Positions 5,280-13,076 of a DNA stretch of 48,318 nucleotides are shown in pieces. This DNA is from a virus. Below the pieces are notes generated by a model. It ran no database searches and had not been told where the DNA came from. It was given only the letters and a program-made list of their open reading frames with translations. The DNA is taken from positions 1-48,318 of the IMG/VR virus record IMGVR_UViG_3300002835_000311; one strand, written 5' to 3'. Made by a program: the position numbers and the translations under genes. Every line of letters begins with the position of its first letter. Position 1 is the first letter of the stretch.

Positions 5280-6209
5280 ATGTCAAATTTCGCATCCCTC
5301 AAGAAGTCTTCGGCTGATATCGGCCGTCTTACCAAGGAAATCGAGAAGATCAATGCACCATCGGAAGGTGGCAGCAAGGAAGATACTCGCTTCTGGCAGC
5401 CAGAGGTAGACAAGGCAGGCAATGGCTATGCAGTCATTCGCTTCCTTCCTGCATCTGCTGTAGACGGTGATGATGCACTCCCTTGGGTACGCATCTTCAA
5501 TCACGGTTTCCAGGGTCCTGGCGGTAAGTGGTATATCGAAAACTCGCTCACGACTATCGGGCAGAAGGATCCTGTGTCTGAGTATAACAGCGAACTCTGG
5601 AACTCTACCAGCGATGATAACTCGTCGCAGCGTAAGCAGGCCCGCGCACAGAAGCGCCGTCTTACTTACATCTCTAACATCATGGTGGTTACTGATCCGA
5701 AGAACCCTGAGAATGAGGGTAAGGTTTTCTTGTACAAGTTCGGCAAGAAGATTTTCGACAAGATCACTCTTGCTATGAATCCTCAGTATGAGGACGAGAA
5801 GCCGCTGAACCCGTTCGATTTCTGGAACGGTGCCAACTTCAAGATCAAGATCCGTCAGGTCGAGGGCTATCGCAACTACGATCTCTCTGGCTTTGATTCG
5901 CCATCACCGCTTCTTGATGGTGACGATGCTAAGTTGGAGAAGCTGTGGAAGTCTGAATACTCTCTCAAGGAGTTTTTGGATGCCAAGAACTTCAAGTCTT
6001 ATGATGACTTGAAGCGGAAGCTGAACGAGGTGCTTGGTATTACTGAGCAGGCTCAGTCTGCATCTGTGACTGGTCTTACTAGGTCAGCGGCCAAGTCTGA
6101 GCCATCGTTCGAAGCGTCCAAGCCGCGCAAGTCTGTTGAAGATACTGCACCTTGGAAGGACGAAGAAGACGAGGACTTGAACTACTTCAAGACTCTGGCT
6201 AACGAGTAG
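5280..6209 (+). CDS. 32: gp32 single-stranded DNA-binding protein
   Basis: 309 residues from ATG 5280; an in-frame upstream ATG at 5208 would lie on the promoter, so I reject it. The basic N-terminus (SLKKSSADIGRLTKEIEK) fits the cooperativity region. The core contains FWQPEVDKAGNGYAVIRFLP, HGFQGPGG and WYIENSL, typical of cyanophage-type gp32. The C-terminus is acidic (KDEEDEDLNYFKTLANE), like the T4 tail that recruits gp59 and other partners. There is no cysteine, so the T4 zinc-binding site (His-Cys3) is absent. The codons are richer in G+C than those of the neighbours, as expected for a very highly expressed gene. It has its own promoter and terminator. Confidence 0.95.
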   Translation: MSNFASLKKSSADIGRLTKEIEKINAPSEGGSKEDTRFWQPEVDKAGNGYAVIRFLPASAVDGDDALPWVRIFNHGFQGPGGKWYIENSLTTIGQKDPVSEYNSELWNSTSDDNSSQRKQARAQKRRLTYISNIMVVTDPKNPENEGKVFLYKFGKKIFDKITLAMNPQYEDEKPLNPFDFWNGANFKIKIRQVEGYRNYDLSGFDSPSPLLDGDDAKLEKLWKSEYSLKEFLDAKNFKSYDDLKRKLNEVLGITEQAQSASVTGLTRSAAKSEPSFEASKPRKSVEDTAPWKDEEDEDLNYFKTLANE

Positions 6210-6219
6210 TTTGCAGCGT

Positions 6220-6261
6220 GAGAGGGGCAAGGTTTCTCTCCTTTACTTGCTCCTCTCTTTT
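6220..6261 (+). terminator. Rho-independent terminator after gp32
   Basis: A 12-bp stem (6220-6231 with 6246-6257, one G-U pair) and a 14-base loop are followed by TTTT at 6258-6261. It lies 10 bases after the gp32 stop and between convergent genes. On the opposite strand no U-run follows the stem, so it mainly stops (+) transcripts. Confidence 0.85.
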
Positions 6262-8535
6262 CTATGATACTTTAGCCCGACTCCAACTACGACTTTCTCT
6301 TTCAGTGTTTTGATACTTGGCCTTATTCATCGCTCTTTGATATGATGGTGATGGATCATATGCTGTAGCATTGATTGATTCTCTCCACATATTATCAGTT
6401 TCTCTTTGAGGCGGCAACTCAACTTGCTTATTGAGTTTTGTTGGCTCAGGAGATGTTTGTGGTTCTTCTGCGTCTGTTGTGTTGACGGATGTGTTGTCTG
6501 ATAGTTGTTCTGCAACAATCTTTGTCTCAGGAGTAACCTGCATCATGCTCCCCTGCTTTATCAGTTTTTCATTCTCATTGACTTGTGCTACAGGATTACC
6601 AGTATTTGTTTCAACCAGAGTCAAATCTTCATTCAGGCCATAGACATTACCACCGAGTGCTTTTTGCGGAGTAGTTTCTGGCACTGTTGTTTGTTGTGCT
6701 TCTGCTAATTTTTTTTCTTGTTCTTTTTTTGCTATCCATTCTTTTAACGGGTCAATGCCAGATTCTAAATCTGATGCTCTCTGCGCGACACCTGCCGCAT
6801 GTGCTTCTTGTAGATATGCTGGCATATTACCCCACGTTGCTGCCGGAGCGTCAGGAGCATTTGGACCACCATAGTGAAATTTTGTAGGATCAACTTGACC
6901 ACCAGTTTTCATATAATTTGCGCCAACACCAGCACTTGGAGTAACTCTAGAAAAATTTCTGGTAAACTCTGCGATTATTGGGGCATGTTCTGGATTAGTT
7001 GCGCTAAGTGTTACTAGTTTGCCGCTTTCGTCAGTATATTGCAAAAATACATCCGCTGCTCCAGGTATACCTTCAATGTCTACGCTGTGTCTCCAAGATG
7101 AAGGATTACCAGATGCTTCCATAGCATCATGAATGTGTTCGTCTTGTCCTCCAGAAAATACTTTAAGTTTTAGACCGCTTTGTTCGGCAGCATACTCTAG
7201 TGCATTTCTGAGTTCTGGTTTAATTGGCAACTTTCTAAATCCAGCCTGTTCTTCAATCACTCTATCTGGTATATAATCTGATGAAGTAACAGACGGTTGC
7301 TCGTATATTTTTCTAGTAAAGTTATCTAATTCAGTTTTGTCCATGTTTTGAATAATCTGCTGTCTAGCAGATTCAATCTGATCAGGTGTAGCATTTTCAA
7401 GAATTAGTCCTGGAAAACTCTCATTTATTTCTTCAATTTGTGCATAGTAATCATCTCTCCTCTTCGCATGTTCGGCCGGATTGCGAAGACCGTATTGACC
7501 CGTCATATCCCAACGAATATAATTGTTGCCAAGAACTTCTGCTGCCTGTTCTTGAGTTACGTTAGGATTTTCCAAAAACTGTTTTTTTGTTCTATCATAT
7601 GCAGGATTATTTTCCATTTCAGATTTAGTAAATTGAGCCATAGCATCTAATGTTTTTTGACCTGGTATTATGTTACCATATTCGTCTAATGCGCCTTGTT
7701 GCTTCAAGTAATTCAATAAAGCAGGTCTTCTATCGCCTTGCCAGCTAAATGTTCCCACATTAACTTTGCCGTTGTTAGCGTCTATGTGACTGCCGAAAAT
7801 AATATTCTCTTTAAATCCGTTTTCTCTACCTACCTCAGCAGTTAGAGCCTTAGCCTGACTGTCTGTAAATCCTGCTGATATAAAGGAATCATATACCTGC
7901 TTTTGTACTTTTTGTGTGCCTTCTAATTCACCTGTGCCAGGAGCAACTTTACCAGCCATTCTTTTTAATACTTCTTCGTCGGTCAACTTGTATGCTTCTA
8001 CAGGCAACATTTGAATCAAACTCTTACCATTTTCATCTTGAACTCTTTGAAGTCCCATACTAGCCAATTCTGAATCGGTAGCACCTTTAAGAAAATCTAC
8101 TCTTTCATCACCTTCTAATATTGGACTTGCGCCAATTTGTTTGTAGATTCCATCTACATCAATACCTTTCTTTAGAAGTTTTTCTTTCATTTCTTCCGCA
8201 GACAATTTATTGCGGCCGGGACTAGCATTTGGATCTACGCCAGAAGGTCCATCATAATATGGATATGCAGCACCTTGCTGGCCGCCGCCTGTCTGATGAA
8301 ATTTACCACCAGAATCAAGATATCGGTTTGCAAGAATGAAATTGGAAATGTCTGGTAACTGTCTTCTATAGTAATCTGGAAATGCTAGAGCCATTTGAGA
8401 GGGCGTAAGTGCTGCCATCAATTCTTCTGCAAAAGAACTCATTCGTGCCGCTTTTACACGGTCGCCAACAGGTATCTTCATTAGACTTTGATAGTTTACT
8501 GTCAGACTTTCGCTGCTAATAGGATTTGTTGCCAT
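6262..8535 (-). CDS. Tail-associated lysin: tail-lysozyme domain plus peptidase-like domain
   Basis: 757 residues. Residues 210-365 fit the phage tail lysozyme family: VYDSFISAGFTDSQAKALTAE with a candidate catalytic Glu near 234-238, then GTFSWQGDRRPALLNYL and an NYIRWDMTGQYG segment. Residues 430-570 resemble an M15-type (D-Ala-D-Ala peptidase-like) domain: VFSGGQ, WRHSVD near 481-486, AADVFL near 493-498 and FHYGG near 553-557. The metal ligands are only guessed. The N-terminal 200 residues and the low-complexity Gln/Thr/Pro C-terminus are probably virion attachment parts. The expected role is local cell-wall digestion at DNA entry. It sits beside gp51 and gp26 hub genes on the (-) strand. 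The spike proteins at 14321-16476 lack a lysozyme domain, so this protein probably supplies it. Confidence 0.7.
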   Translation of the reverse strand: MATNPISSESLTVNYQSLMKIPVGDRVKAARMSSFAEELMAALTPSQMALAFPDYYRRQLPDISNFILANRYLDSGGKFHQTGGGQQGAAYPYYDGPSGVDPNASPGRNKLSAEEMKEKLLKKGIDVDGIYKQIGASPILEGDERVDFLKGATDSELASMGLQRVQDENGKSLIQMLPVEAYKLTDEEVLKRMAGKVAPGTGELEGTQKVQKQVYDSFISAGFTDSQAKALTAEVGRENGFKENIIFGSHIDANNGKVNVGTFSWQGDRRPALLNYLKQQGALDEYGNIIPGQKTLDAMAQFTKSEMENNPAYDRTKKQFLENPNVTQEQAAEVLGNNYIRWDMTGQYGLRNPAEHAKRRDDYYAQIEEINESFPGLILENATPDQIESARQQIIQNMDKTELDNFTRKIYEQPSVTSSDYIPDRVIEEQAGFRKLPIKPELRNALEYAAEQSGLKLKVFSGGQDEHIHDAMEASGNPSSWRHSVDIEGIPGAADVFLQYTDESGKLVTLSATNPEHAPIIAEFTRNFSRVTPSAGVGANYMKTGGQVDPTKFHYGGPNAPDAPAATWGNMPAYLQEAHAAGVAQRASDLESGIDPLKEWIAKKEQEKKLAEAQQTTVPETTPQKALGGNVYGLNEDLTLVETNTGNPVAQVNENEKLIKQGSMMQVTPETKIVAEQLSDNTSVNTTDAEEPQTSPEPTKLNKQVELPPQRETDNMWRESINATAYDPSPSYQRAMNKAKYQNTERESRSWSRAKVS

Positions 8536-8738
8536 TATCGTCTTTTCTTATATTTGGCCGCCGCTTCAAGGTCGCGCCTGTCTTGCTCTTGTTTTCTTAA
8601 ATGTTCCGTTAGCAAGTCAATATACACATACTTTTCCCATGGTATCATATTTTCAAGTTCGGTCAGCGAATACTTGTGATGCTGCATTAGGGCAAAGTTT
8701 ACCTTATAATGGTTCACTATAGTATCATGCCCGAACAT
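8535..8738 (-). CDS. 51: gp51-like baseplate hub assembly protein
   Basis: 67 residues from ATG 8738. The frame continues open upstream to 8801, inside gp26, but TAATG overlap with the gp26 stop marks the natural start. KYSLTELENMIPWEKYVYIDLL followed by a basic coiled C-terminus matches the small gp51-type protein next to gp26 in cyanophages. Known: T4 gp51 catalyses hub assembly and is not in the virion. The C-terminus is strongly basic (KYKKRR). The lysin gene follows, with its ATG 4 bases before this stop codon ends. Confidence 0.6.
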   Translation of the reverse strand: MFGHDTIVNHYKVNFALMQHHKYSLTELENMIPWEKYVYIDLLTEHLRKQEQDRRDLEAAAKYKKRR

Positions 8739-9460
8739 TATCGAAAAAAATTTACAAAGTCTTTGTACCTCACTGAATGCTCTTTTCCACACTTCGGGCA
8801 CTTGCCGTTGCCTGTAGCATAGAATGTTGGAAAGTCAGTAATGAACTCATCAAGTTTTTCAAATTGCTGCTGAGTCAAATTCTCTAGAAAATCTCTCAGT
8901 TCTTCCGGTGTAAAGTCTTTACTGCTGTAGTATTGTCCCTTACTGAATATTCTATCTATAGAGGCTGAGATAATCTTAATCTTATTTTCAATTACATCTT
9001 CTTTGCCGTCTATTAGTTTCATTATAGAATAAGTTGGATACTTCATCTTGAAAATCAGATTATCGTTGAACTTGATATCTAATCTAGATTTGTCGTTATT
9101 TACAACCTCAACATTTGATATGTCAATTTCAGCTTTAAATTTTCCTCCACATTTACTATTATCAACCATGTTCTGACAAATGAAATTTACCTCTATCTTT
9201 TCTCCTATAGACTTAGCCCTCAGGGCTATAAACAAATAGTCTATATCAAAAAACGGCAAAGCATCAACGTTTATGTCAGAGTCAATCAGGCAGTTGTTTA
9301 TGACCTGCTTTGTTGTGTTAATAATTTCTTGCGGATCATTGCTTTTTACGGCCATGAGCAGCAATTTTTCTTCTTTTACCAGAAACGGGCGGATCTTTAT
9401 CTCTTGTCCCGTTGACGGTATTTTCACATCATATATCGGCGTATCAATCTTAGGCAGCAT
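8738..9460 (-). CDS. 26: gp26-like baseplate hub subunit
   Basis: 240 residues. The N-terminus LPKIDTPIYDVKIPSTGQEIKIRPFLVKEEKLLLMA is diagnostic of the gp26/baseplate-hub family of T4-like phages. A Cys-x2-Cys-x2-His pattern (CPKCGKEH) near the C-terminus and an earlier CQNMVDNSKCGG could bind zinc, as in related hub proteins. A GAGGA Shine-Dalgarno precedes its ATG. It overlaps gp51 by one base. It acts in assembly of the central baseplate hub. Confidence 0.85.
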   Translation of the reverse strand: MLPKIDTPIYDVKIPSTGQEIKIRPFLVKEEKLLLMAVKSNDPQEIINTTKQVINNCLIDSDINVDALPFFDIDYLFIALRAKSIGEKIEVNFICQNMVDNSKCGGKFKAEIDISNVEVVNNDKSRLDIKFNDNLIFKMKYPTYSIMKLIDGKEDVIENKIKIISASIDRIFSKGQYYSSKDFTPEELRDFLENLTQQQFEKLDEFITDFPTFYATGNGKCPKCGKEHSVRYKDFVNFFR

Positions 9461-9470
9461 ATTATATTCC

Positions 9471-10163
9471 TCACTCTCTATTTGGAGTTGTTCCTCGCAT
9501 TATGTTAGTTCTTCCTTTTACAAGGTCTGGATTACTTGTAACAGCAGGATCATATCCAGCACGGCGCCACTTATGGTAAGTAAATGTCACAGCCAGTCTT
9601 TGAAATTGATCGTCAGCCCATGTAACTGGCTGCGGATTTATTAATGTAGGATAAGCGTTGTATAGCGTAATCCTGTATGTTTCTTTTGGTTTTCTATTAG
9701 CGCCAGGTTGATTTGGTCCTACAACTGCTTCGGCTGAATATTCAGCCAATTGCATTATCTCTATCGTTGTTTCGTAGTCCGATCTATAGCTAAAATCAAA
9801 ACTGTTTGTTGGATTAATCATTTCCATCCAGTCATCGAAGAACTGTCTTTCAAATGATTCCGAGCGACATAGAAAAGTCATTGTTGTGTCTTCATATTGA
9901 GTCTGATATGGCAATTTTTGATTTGGTCCATAGTAGCGAACATCAAGACTCAAGAATCCACGACCGGGCATCTCAGCGGCCTCACAGAGATAAGTGAAGT
10001 CTCTAAGAAAAGGTCCGTAATTAGCTTCTAGATGTAATTTAGCTGGTGCAATTCTTACAGCAAATCTAGCAGATTTGGCTAGACCGCCATACATCGAACT
10101 GACTGCCTTCATATCATTCATAGTAAGATTTGATAGCGGGTTTGTTACTGGTAAATTGGACAT
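9471..10163 (-). CDS. Tail-tube-fold baseplate protein (T4 gp19 family; gp54-like role possible)
   Basis: 230 residues. The segments RFAVRIAP, YLCEAAEMPGRGF, YYGPNQKLPYQTQYED, ERQFFDDWMEMIN and AYPTLINPQPVTWADDQFQRLAVTFTYHKWR follow the gp19-type tail-tube family order. The family covers tail tube gp19 and the tube-like baseplate proteins gp48 and gp54. Because this copy lies among hub genes rather than beside the sheath gene, a tube initiator or adaptor role is more likely than the main tube subunit. It starts 1 base after the stop of the previous gene in its operon (TAAAATG). The exact T4 equivalent is uncertain. Confidence 0.7.
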   Translation of the reverse strand: MSNLPVTNPLSNLTMNDMKAVSSMYGGLAKSARFAVRIAPAKLHLEANYGPFLRDFTYLCEAAEMPGRGFLSLDVRYYGPNQKLPYQTQYEDTTMTFLCRSESFERQFFDDWMEMINPTNSFDFSYRSDYETTIEIMQLAEYSAEAVVGPNQPGANRKPKETYRITLYNAYPTLINPQPVTWADDQFQRLAVTFTYHKWRRAGYDPAVTSNPDLVKGRTNIMRGTTPNRE

Positions 10164-10164
10164 T

Positions 10165-10668
10165 TTAGCCTTTTCTTATGAATAGTTCTAGGGATAGTTG
10201 TGCTGCTTTATCCCATTCTGTTGCTGGTATTTCTATAAATCTTGAGCGAACATGACCAAACAGATATCTTTTTACGGCTGGTGCCATAATAGAACTCACA
10301 CTTTTTGACGAACTAAGAAGATCGTATGATATTTGCAACCTAGTTTTTGGTGTATATTTTTTAGATGTTGCATATTCTTGGAGACGACCTAATAGACCGA
10401 TACGCGCATTTACATCCAAATAATGAATGTTTAATCCTAAGAATCCATCGTTGTATTGTTCTAGCGGAAATACCAGAGGATAAATGTCGTATATCGGTAG
10501 CTTATCTTTGGTCTTAGGATCATACTTGAAAAAGAACATTTTGCCCGTAACAGGTGTGCCTCTTTTCTGACCCTCTAATTGCATAAGTCTATTACGCATA
10601 GAAGAAGCACTTCTTGCTTTTTCTGTCATCCAGTCGAATAGTTCTTTTGATGTGTATTTTGTAGCCAT
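10165..10668 (-). CDS. Conserved T4-superfamily virion/baseplate protein
   Basis: 167 residues, soluble. The central KMFFFKYDPKTKDKLPIYDI followed by YPLVFPLE and GFLGLNIHYLD is a pattern I associate with a conserved protein encoded beside hub genes in cyanophage-type genomes. I know no function for it. Two aromatic, beta-rich halves are joined by a Ser-rich segment (SSSKSVSS near residue 124). It lies between gp4 and the tail-tube-fold gene in a tight (-) strand operon, so a virion or assembly role is likely. Confidence 0.6.
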   Translation of the reverse strand: MATKYTSKELFDWMTEKARSASSMRNRLMQLEGQKRGTPVTGKMFFFKYDPKTKDKLPIYDIYPLVFPLEQYNDGFLGLNIHYLDVNARIGLLGRLQEYATSKKYTPKTRLQISYDLLSSSKSVSSIMAPAVKRYLFGHVRSRFIEIPATEWDKAAQLSLELFIRKG

Positions 10669-10673
10669 AGAGA

Positions 10674-10681
10674 TATTTATT
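10674..10681 (-). promoter_or_regulatory. Late-promoter-like AATAAATA with very short spacing
   Basis: Read on the (-) strand, AATAAATA overlaps the gp4 stop codon and ends 5 bases before the ATG of the gene at 10668. At that spacing transcription would start at or near the start codon. The same 5-base spacing occurs before gp25 at 16495. No Shine-Dalgarno is visible. It may be chance in A/T-rich sequence. Confidence 0.35.
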
Positions 10682-11114
10682 TAATCCCCAGATGATCTTC
10701 CGTTAAGAGTTTGAATGTCCAACCACGATCCAGACAATATTCTTGAGCCGCTTTCCATTTGGCCTGATTTTTGCCCCATGTCATGACCTCAGTGATATAT
10801 TGCTTGGTAACTTTCTTCTTCTTGACTGGCTCTCTTGTTTCTTTTTTGGGCTTGACCTCTAAAATCATGGTCTGGACAACACCATCTTTTGTTGCTACTT
10901 TTACTACGAAATCAGGAAAATATCTGTGCATACGATTGTCTGTTGGACACACATAGGGTATAGCCAATTCCTCTGATCCCCACTCTAATATTGCGGGATT
11001 ATCATCTAAATACTTCATAACCCTGAGTTCCCATAACGAACGATAAACGATGTTCGTTGGGTTGCCTTTGTATTTCTTGGGATTTTTTGGTGAAAATTTA
11101 CCTTTATATGCCAT
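10677..11114 (-). CDS. 4: gp4 head completion protein (nuclease-like)
   Basis: 145 residues from ATG 11114; the frame is open further upstream but this N-terminus (MAYKGKFSPKNPKKYKGNP) matches T4 gp4 (MAYSGKWVPKNISKYRGDP). RSLWELRVMKYLDDNPAILEWGSEELAIPY, RYFPDF and ILEVKPKKET follow the T4 order. The E..D..E-x-K arrangement resembles a restriction-endonuclease/TnsA-type site. Known: gp4 (also called gp50/4) completes packaged heads before tail joining. It is the first gene of the (-) block, divergent from the (+) late block, with 32 bases between the starts. Confidence 0.9.
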   Translation of the reverse strand: MAYKGKFSPKNPKKYKGNPTNIVYRSLWELRVMKYLDDNPAILEWGSEELAIPYVCPTDNRMHRYFPDFVVKVATKDGVVQTMILEVKPKKETREPVKKKKVTKQYITEVMTWGKNQAKWKAAQEYCLDRGWTFKLLTEDHLGIK

Positions 11115-11121
11115 ATAAATA
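11114..11121 (+). promoter_or_regulatory. T4-type late promoter for the baseplate block
   Basis: An exact TATAAATA lies 25 bases before the ATG at 11147, with a GTAAGGA Shine-Dalgarno between. The layout (TATAAATATATA, then AACC, then AGGA, then ATG) is nearly the same as at 44065 before gp13. The promoter overlaps the gp4 start codon on the other strand. Confidence 0.8.
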
Positions 11122-11146
11122 TATAGAACAACCGTAAGGAAAGAAA

Positions 11147-12178
11147 ATGGCGCCGAGCGACAGACGACCAATACGACCAGACAGCGAAACAGGAAATTTT
11201 CCAGAACAAGCACCAAGAGAGTTGCCGAGTTGGGATGAATTACTAAATCTGAAAGTAGAAGACCCAACAGGTCTAGAACAGAGCATTTACGATTTTACTA
11301 GCAGAATTTTTCCTGAAGATTTGACTATGCAGGATAACTCTCATTATATGGTAATAAACATCAACGTCCCAGTATACTCAGAAAATTTTGGTGGTGGTAG
11401 TAGGTCTGCATATTCTTATAGAACCAACATACTTAGCAATGAATATTCAAAGGTCGACAATCTAAGATTTGGTAATATTTTGTCAGATGCTTCCGATGGA
11501 TTTGGAGCTGGTGATAGAGGTCAAAGAGAAGCGTTTTCTATTCCGAGATTTACAAGAAGAATTAAAGAATCAATAGCCTTGCACATGCCTAACGGCGGTC
11601 TAGTATATACCGAAGATAACAAATACGAGGAAGCATCTCTTACCGCAATGGGCGGTAGTCTTGTGTCTTCTCTAGCAAAAGGTATTTCAGATTCCTTGTC
11701 TGGTAAAGTTGCTACAATTTTTGATGTCGGTACCAATGTGGCAGGTCAAGTATTGAAAAACGGTTCTAAGATTGCCGGCTATCCTATCAATCCTCGTGTT
11801 GAAGTTCTATTTGCCACTCGTCCTCAGAGACAGTGGATGTTTGAATTATTCTTAGCACCGAGATCAGCATCGGAAGCACAGACAGTAAGAGAAATTATCA
11901 GAACACTTAGATATCATGCTGCTCCAGAATTAGACTTGGCAGGATTTGCTTTTGTTCCACCTGCTGAATTTGATATTACATTCTTTAGACAGGGTATAGA
12001 AAATCTGAATTTGCCGCGCATCAATACTTGCGTTCTAGAGAGAATTGATATTGACTATGCACCTCAGAGCGGCGCGTATTCTACATTTAGAGATGGTAGT
12101 CCAGTGGCTGTAAGATTGAGTCTTGGATTCAGAGAAATTGAAATTGTTCACAAGAGAAGAGTTCTGGAAGGATTCTAA
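11147..12178 (+). CDS. 48: gp48-like baseplate tail-tube cap
   Basis: 343 residues, close to T4 gp48 (364). The N-terminus is charged and extended. The C-terminal half (INPRVEVLFATRPQRQWMFELFLAPRS, later FVPPAEFDITF, then LPRINTCVLERIDIDYAP and FREIEIVHKRRV) follows the tube-adaptor pattern shared by gp48 and gp54. I favour gp48 from length and position at the head of the baseplate block, but gp54 is possible. It would sit on the hub and nucleate the tail tube. It abuts gp53 (TAATG overlap). Confidence 0.6.
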   Translation: MAPSDRRPIRPDSETGNFPEQAPRELPSWDELLNLKVEDPTGLEQSIYDFTSRIFPEDLTMQDNSHYMVININVPVYSENFGGGSRSAYSYRTNILSNEYSKVDNLRFGNILSDASDGFGAGDRGQREAFSIPRFTRRIKESIALHMPNGGLVYTEDNKYEEASLTAMGGSLVSSLAKGISDSLSGKVATIFDVGTNVAGQVLKNGSKIAGYPINPRVEVLFATRPQRQWMFELFLAPRSASEAQTVREIIRTLRYHAAPELDLAGFAFVPPAEFDITFFRQGIENLNLPRINTCVLERIDIDYAPQSGAYSTFRDGSPVAVRLSLGFREIEIVHKRRVLEGF

Positions 12179-13074
12179 TGTCAAATTTTCTTGATAAGTT
12201 TCCGCTAGTAAGATATACAGTAGACAAGTCTCTACTGTCTGAGCGCGATACGGTCACAAACATATTGTTTCGTGTCGGCATTATCAAAGAAGTAATGGAA
12301 ACAAACGTCGATTCATATCAATTTTATTCCGTCCGTGATGGCGATAGACCAGAAACTTTAGCCGACAGAATATATGGAACACCAGAAGCACACTGGGTTA
12401 TATTGTATGCTAATAACATTTATGACCCTTATTATGACTGGCCAATGGATGACAGAACATTTCAAAAATATATAATCAAAAAATATGGTTCTATAGAGTG
12501 GGCAAAAACAAATTATCATCACTATGAGAAAGTCATCACTAGAGAAAATCCATTGGCCCAAGTTGTTAATACGACCAGATTTGTAATAAACGACAAAAAA
12601 CTTACAGATGGAATACTCACACTTGATGCTGGTGCCACTAACTTTTCTCCAGGCGAAATTGCGTTTGTTGGTCCATCAAATGCTACAAATACATTTTCTG
12701 GAGAAGTAATTGCCTGGAATAGTTCTAACGGTCAAATCGTTTTAGCCAACACATCTGGACAGGCCAGTCTTTATCAATATTTGATAGGCAATTCTTCTTC
12801 GGCAAATGGTTCAATTCTCTCTATTGATTTACCTACTGAACCAATGGATGCGTACAATACTCTAACAGACACGACAGACTTTTCTACATACACTGTAGCA
12901 GGTAGAACCGTATTCGAAACGATTTCCAGAGATAGAGTAACGTATTACGACTATGAGGAAAAATTAAATGATGACAAGAGACTTATTAAAATAATCAGAC
13001 CAAGATATTACAATCAGTTGGTATCAGAACTAGAAAATCTTACAAATCAAAAAGTATTTCTTAGAAGACCTTAA
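12178..13074 (+). CDS. 53: gp53 baseplate wedge subunit
   Basis: 298 residues. Residues 49-110 (FYSVRDGDRPETLADRIYGTPEAHWVILYANNI and DWPMDD) carry the LysM-like segment typical of gp53 wedge proteins. The C-terminus (KRLIKIIRPRYYNQLVSELENL) is also conserved. T4 gp53 has 196 residues. The extra length comes from a beta-rich insert at about residues 155-225 (GEIAFVGP..., GEVIAWNSSNGQIVLANTSG) that recurs in gp8, gp14 and gp15 of this phage. Role: connects wedges into the baseplate ring. Confidence 0.9.
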   Translation: MSNFLDKFPLVRYTVDKSLLSERDTVTNILFRVGIIKEVMETNVDSYQFYSVRDGDRPETLADRIYGTPEAHWVILYANNIYDPYYDWPMDDRTFQKYIIKKYGSIEWAKTNYHHYEKVITRENPLAQVVNTTRFVINDKKLTDGILTLDAGATNFSPGEIAFVGPSNATNTFSGEVIAWNSSNGQIVLANTSGQASLYQYLIGNSSSANGSILSIDLPTEPMDAYNTLTDTTDFSTYTVAGRTVFETISRDRVTYYDYEEKLNDDKRLIKIIRPRYYNQLVSELENLTNQKVFLRRP

Positions 13075-13076
13075 TT

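Noticed and set aside
11115-11267. A longer gp4 starting at 11267
   Set aside because: The added 51 residues are antisense to the gp48-like gene and to the promoter, and the T4 N-terminus aligns at 11114.
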